From Thioalkalicoccus limnaeus (lineage in GTDB: Bacteria; Pseudomonadota; Gammaproteobacteria; Chromatiales; Chromatiaceae), in assembly GCF_041197575.1 (NCBI RefSeq), contig NZ_JBDKXB010000014.1:25518-89517 (forward strand): a stretch of 64,000 nucleotides of DNA, given 5' to 3'. The translations under genes were made by a program, and so were the position numbers. Positions within the stretch are counted from its first letter, which is position 1. Each line of letters begins with the position of its first letter. This document shows, piece after piece, positions 61,321 through 64,000 of this stretch. The notes below the pieces were generated by a model. That model was not told the DNA's origin. It searched no databases and worked only from the letters and a program-made list of their open reading frames with translations.

Positions 61321-61659
61321 TCTTAGCACATGGGTGGCCTCGGCGCCAGGTAGGCCGGCTGGGCGGCGGGCATCGGGCGGCTCAGTGTCGCAAACACGTG
61401 ACGCTCCGAACGGGTGCTATCGACCCAGCACCCAGCGCGGCCACCAGCACAACCAAACCGCGTTTCATGCCCATCTTCACCATGACCACCACTCGGTTAC
61501 GGGCGACGCGGCCCTTGAAACCCTGTCCTCGACGCCGTTGCCGGATCGATGCCCCCGGAGTAGGATCCCGCCGGTTGCTGAACGCCTCGTTCAGGTCTCC
61601 GAGCCGGGGGATCCGAGGGCAGGCCCCTCAAACAGACCGATCGATGCCAGGGAACTTCC

Positions 61660-62544
61660 ATGGTCCACAACACCCATCGCAACGAGGGCTGTATTGTCCC
61701 CTTGACGGCCCTGGTGCCGTTCCTGGTGATCAGCTTCGGCCTGGCATGGGGCATCCTGGCACTTTACCTGTTCCTGCCGGAGCCGATGATGGCGCTGTTC
61801 GGTCAGCTGTCCGGCCAGCACCCCCTGTTTTTCGTGGCGGTCTATGCACCGGCGATCGCGGCTCTCATCACCGTTGGCTTCATTGCGGGCGCCGCCGGCC
61901 TTCGGCGCTTCCTGTCCCGGCTCCTGCTCTGGCGCACCTCTCCGGGCTGGTTTCTGTTCCTTCTTTTCGGTGTGCCGCTGATCTACTATGCGAGTGCGGC
62001 CGCACAGGGGCTCGCGCTGTCGCCACCCACGCCGTTCGCCACCGTCTCCGCCCTGCTCGCCGCACTCTTCTTCATGGCGATCAAGGGCCCGGTCGAGGAG
62101 ATCGGTTGGCGCGGCCTCGCGCTGCCTCTGCTGCAACGCCGATTCGCCCCGTTTTGGGCCGGACTGATTCTCGGCATCGTCTGGGGCCTATGGCATCTGC
62201 CCGCGTTTCTGCTGAGCGGAACGCCGCAAAGCGAGTGGTCGTTCGCCCCGTTCTTCCTGGGCGCCGTGGCCATCAGCATCATCGTGACGCCGATGTTCAA
62301 TCAATCGGGCGGTAGCATCCTGCTGCCCGCGCTCTTTCATTTCCAGCTCATCAATCCGATCTGGCCCGACGCGCAGCCCTACGATACGGTGCTGTTCGTC
62401 GCCGCCGCTGCGGTGGTGGTCTGGATACACCGCCAGGCATTGTTCAATAGGCCGACAGCCGTGACCGAGGTCATTCCCTCGCACCCCGGGCAGGGCGGCA
62501 CAGATCGCCAACCCGATCAAGATCCGAAGGGTTGCCGGGGCTAG
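61660..62544 (+). CDS. CPBP family intramembrane metalloprotease
   Basis: This 294-residue membrane protein has about seven hydrophobic segments. It carries the CAAX-protease/bacteriocin-processing (ABI) motifs: EEIGWRG with Glu146-Glu147 and Arg151, GLWHLPAF with its His, and LFHFQLIN. The C-terminal tail is hydrophilic. Related enzymes cleave prenylated or bacteriocin-type substrates or confer self-immunity. There are no bacteriocin genes nearby. Confidence 0.88.
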   Translation: MVHNTHRNEGCIVPLTALVPFLVISFGLAWGILALYLFLPEPMMALFGQLSGQHPLFFVAVYAPAIAALITVGFIAGAAGLRRFLSRLLLWRTSPGWFLFLLFGVPLIYYASAAAQGLALSPPTPFATVSALLAALFFMAIKGPVEEIGWRGLALPLLQRRFAPFWAGLILGIVWGLWHLPAFLLSGTPQSEWSFAPFFLGAVAISIIVTPMFNQSGGSILLPALFHFQLINPIWPDAQPYDTVLFVAAAAVVVWIHRQALFNRPTAVTEVIPSHPGQGGTDRQPDQDPKGCRG

Positions 62545-62861
62545 GACAGGTCCGCATCGTCGCCCTTGCCGCAATGACCGACCTCGATCTGATCTGCCGG
62601 CCCCCGCGATTCCGCCAGCCAGACCCGACCGCTCTGCACAAGGAACTCGGGCCTCTCGACCCACACGCGTAATCCACTGTGAGCCGGCTCACTCAGCCCC
62701 GACTCTCCTGAAATCGTGCATGAACCGACCAGCGACCGAGGTCATCTCATGATCTCGCGAGCGCGCAGCGACGCCGAATACGCAACTTAGATTCGCCTCG
62801 CGCCCGGTCACGCCGCCCTTTCTGGCGCGCAGCCGATGGTGTCACGAGCCGATGCGAGCCG

Positions 62862-63150
62862 ATGGTGTCAGGTCTTGCGTTTTGCCTCTTCGTCGGCGCG
62901 AACGACTCGGCTGATCCGTGCGCAATGCAGGCCGAATCGTCCCCGATGGCTTTGAGCGTGTACCCGCCGCTGGCGTAGGAGGCTGCAATGGCCTCGCCTC
63001 GATCGAGGTACAGGTTTGATGTAATCGATGTCCTCGCGCGCATCTCCGCGCGAGGTGATGTGGGGCAAAGCGCCGGGAAATCCGAGTCTGAGGGGTGAGC
63101 GATGGATCAAGCGTAACCCGAAACGGGCAAAAGACAAGACCTGACACCAT
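62862..63150 (-). mobile_element. RAYT-derived unit bounded by a perfect 16-bp inverted repeat
   Basis: ATGGTGTCAGGTCTTG (62862-62877) and CAAGACCTGACACCAT (63135-63150) are exact inverted copies. Between them the minus strand keeps both ends of a RAYT transposase. The start is PLRLGFPGALPHITSRGDAREDI and the end is AASYASGGYTLKAIGDD, then GLHCARISRVVRADEEAKRKT in a shifted frame. The middle, including the HUH and Tyr motifs, is gone. A related CAAGACCTGACCCC lies at 63283-63296. The unit looks like an internally deleted, non-autonomous element. Confidence 0.7.
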
Positions 63151-63196
63151 CCTTCTAAGCCCCGCCGCTTCCCTTGCCGCTACCTCCCACGGGCTC

Positions 63197-63268
63197 GTCC
63201 AACAAACAGTTCAGATCTTCGCTCGCTTCGCTCGCTTCGCTCGGACGATCTAACCTTATTCGTTAGGC
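63197..63268 (+). other. attC-like integron recombination site
   Basis: The 72-base stretch starts with GTCCAAC (fits RYYYAAC) and ends with GTTAGGC (fits GTTRRRY). The inner arms GTTCAGATC and GATCTAAC can pair. The arms are imperfect copies with an unpaired extra base, as in attC sites, and enclose a TCGCTCGCT-type repeat. No integrase gene is in the window, so it would be a solitary or CALIN-type site. Confidence 0.45.
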
Positions 63269-63479
63269 AACTATGCGTGATTGCAAGACCTGACCCCCTC
63301 CTTCGCACCTTGAACGGCTGCTCGGCGCCATGGCCTCGGAAGTCGAAGCGATCCGCCCCGATCGCTCCTTCCCACGCGCCATCACGTCATCCAAGCCGAA
63401 GCGCTTCCACCCCAACTACAAACGCTGCCGGTAGGGCTTAACTTAATGGCATTGCCTCCTTCCCTCTTCTCTATGGCTA

Positions 63480-63827
63480 TCACCATAGCAAAGCAATCGC
63501 ACCGGAGATTGCAAGAAAGCAAACTACCCACATAATGACTGGTCCGGATGCGCCGGTGAACTTAAAGCCCAATCCTTCGAATTCGATTTTTCCCGTAGTA
63601 ATCTCGAAAATTGAAACGACAAATAGCGCTGCTACCGCAGCAAGAGGCAATCCTATTGTTGCGGCGAAATGCGCCTTGGCCACTTCTATCACCCACTTGT
63701 CTTCGGAAAAGAAAAGATAGACGACGATCAGAGCTAGGTAAACGCTCGCGAAAAGTGCTGCTCCTACCACAATCATCCATTGCGCCACCTGCGTTCGCAG
63801 GCGAGTCCAACGATCGGGTGCTTCCAA
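63480..63827 (-). CDS. Small membrane protein, 115 aa
   Basis: The protein has three hydrophobic segments (about 15-36, 52-72, 92-113). A short extramembrane strand TTGKIEFEGLGFKFTGASGP precedes the last. It is more AT-rich than its neighbours and lies beyond the attC-like site, consistent with foreign origin. Small membrane proteins of this pattern occur in many bacteria without known function. Compare the protein at 22980-23381. Confidence 0.7.
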   Translation of the reverse strand: MEAPDRWTRLRTQVAQWMIVVGAALFASVYLALIVVYLFFSEDKWVIEVAKAHFAATIGLPLAAVAALFVVSIFEITTGKIEFEGLGFKFTGASGPVIMWVVCFLAISGAIALLW

Positions 63828-63950
63828 AATCGCCTCCCCGTTTGTAACTGTTCCGCCCCCTCGCTAGCCTTAATTCTAGGCGCGTAGCGATTATTGGGTC
63901 GGCTGGATTTGCATTGTTATAAGCGACGTTCCTTTCTTGTTTTGTGGTGG

Positions 63951-64000
63951 TTAATTTTTCTTTATCGCTCTCGCTTCTGCTTTCTCTGCATCCGCGATAC
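63951..64000 (-). CDS. Possible C-terminal end of a gene beyond the window
   Basis: The minus strand reads IADAEKAEARAIKKN and a TAA stop, a plausible charged C-terminal helix. Only 15 residues are visible, so this is tentative. The spacer 63828-63950 is AT-rich and non-coding. Confidence 0.3.
   Translation of the reverse strand, partial: IADAEKAEARAIKKN

Larger units (their letters stand above)
62545..63479. other. Gene-poor mobile stretch
   Basis: This region carries the RAYT-derived unit and the attC-like site described separately. No intact gene is supported in it. Confidence 0.5.

Noticed and set aside
62541..62728. Minus-strand frame of about 60 codons converging on the CPBP gene (RVWVERPEFLVQSGRVWLAE)
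   Set aside because: Protein-like, but it has no start codon or ribosome site and no family I recognise; chance open frames of this size are common in GC-rich DNA.

Overview
The window is GC-rich chromosomal DNA of a gammaproteobacterium, most likely a purple sulfur bacterium (Chromatiaceae) or close relative. The main evidence is a rhd-tusA-dsrE2 sulfur-trafficking cluster divergent from a fused siroheme synthase cysG, a Calvin/gluconeogenesis-type fbp, and a gammaproteobacterial core gene order (TPR-ispE-tRNA-prs-rplY-pth; hemA-prfA-prmC; rsmA-lon). The species cannot be named from sequence alone.

Layout. 1-9.9 kb: end of a glycosyltransferase, fbp-dcd, moaA, an FmdB-like small protein with a strong promoter, a PerM-type membrane protein, a LysR regulator, dsrE2-tusA-rhd and divergent cysG. 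9.9-22.5 kb: accessory signalling and TPR block. It holds a TPR exported protein beside a DUF4242 relic, an OmpR-type response regulator with a GAF/PAS hybrid kinase, a BTAD-type regulator, and a DsrE-TTC38-like operon divergent from an MddA-like methyltransferase and an ArsM-like SAM methyltransferase. 22.5-29.9 kb: island-like region with a decayed tyrosine recombinase, a DUF4062 relic, MOSC and dinB genes, a DUF3987 P-loop protein beside a symmetric 6+6 array of GGGCGACA repeats, an AlpA-like HTH gene and a divergent double-HTH gene with paired operator-like sites, ending at tRNA-Pro(GGG).

30-36 kb: two exported DUF4168 proteins downstream of a sigma-54 promoter and a palindromic enhancer-like site, next to their probable histidine kinase/NtrC-type regulator pair, then lptF. 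36-47.6 kb: core translation, isoprenoid, tetrapyrrole and PRPP genes, moeB and a di-heme cytochrome c peroxidase. 47.6-55 kb: a SEC-C/TPR protein and a 1603-residue DUF4062-STAND ATPase-TM-WD40 protein, a strong candidate for an NLR-like conflict or immune receptor. 55-59 kb: flavin reductase-like protein, lon, rsmA.

59-64 kb: a second mobile, decaying region with a Uma2 nuclease, two fragments of REP-associated (RAYT) transposases (one inside a perfect 16-bp inverted repeat), a DUF1778 antitoxin whose GNAT toxin has lost its N-terminus, an RHH antitoxin with a symmetric operator, a CPBP protease, an attC-like integron site, and a more AT-rich small membrane-protein gene.
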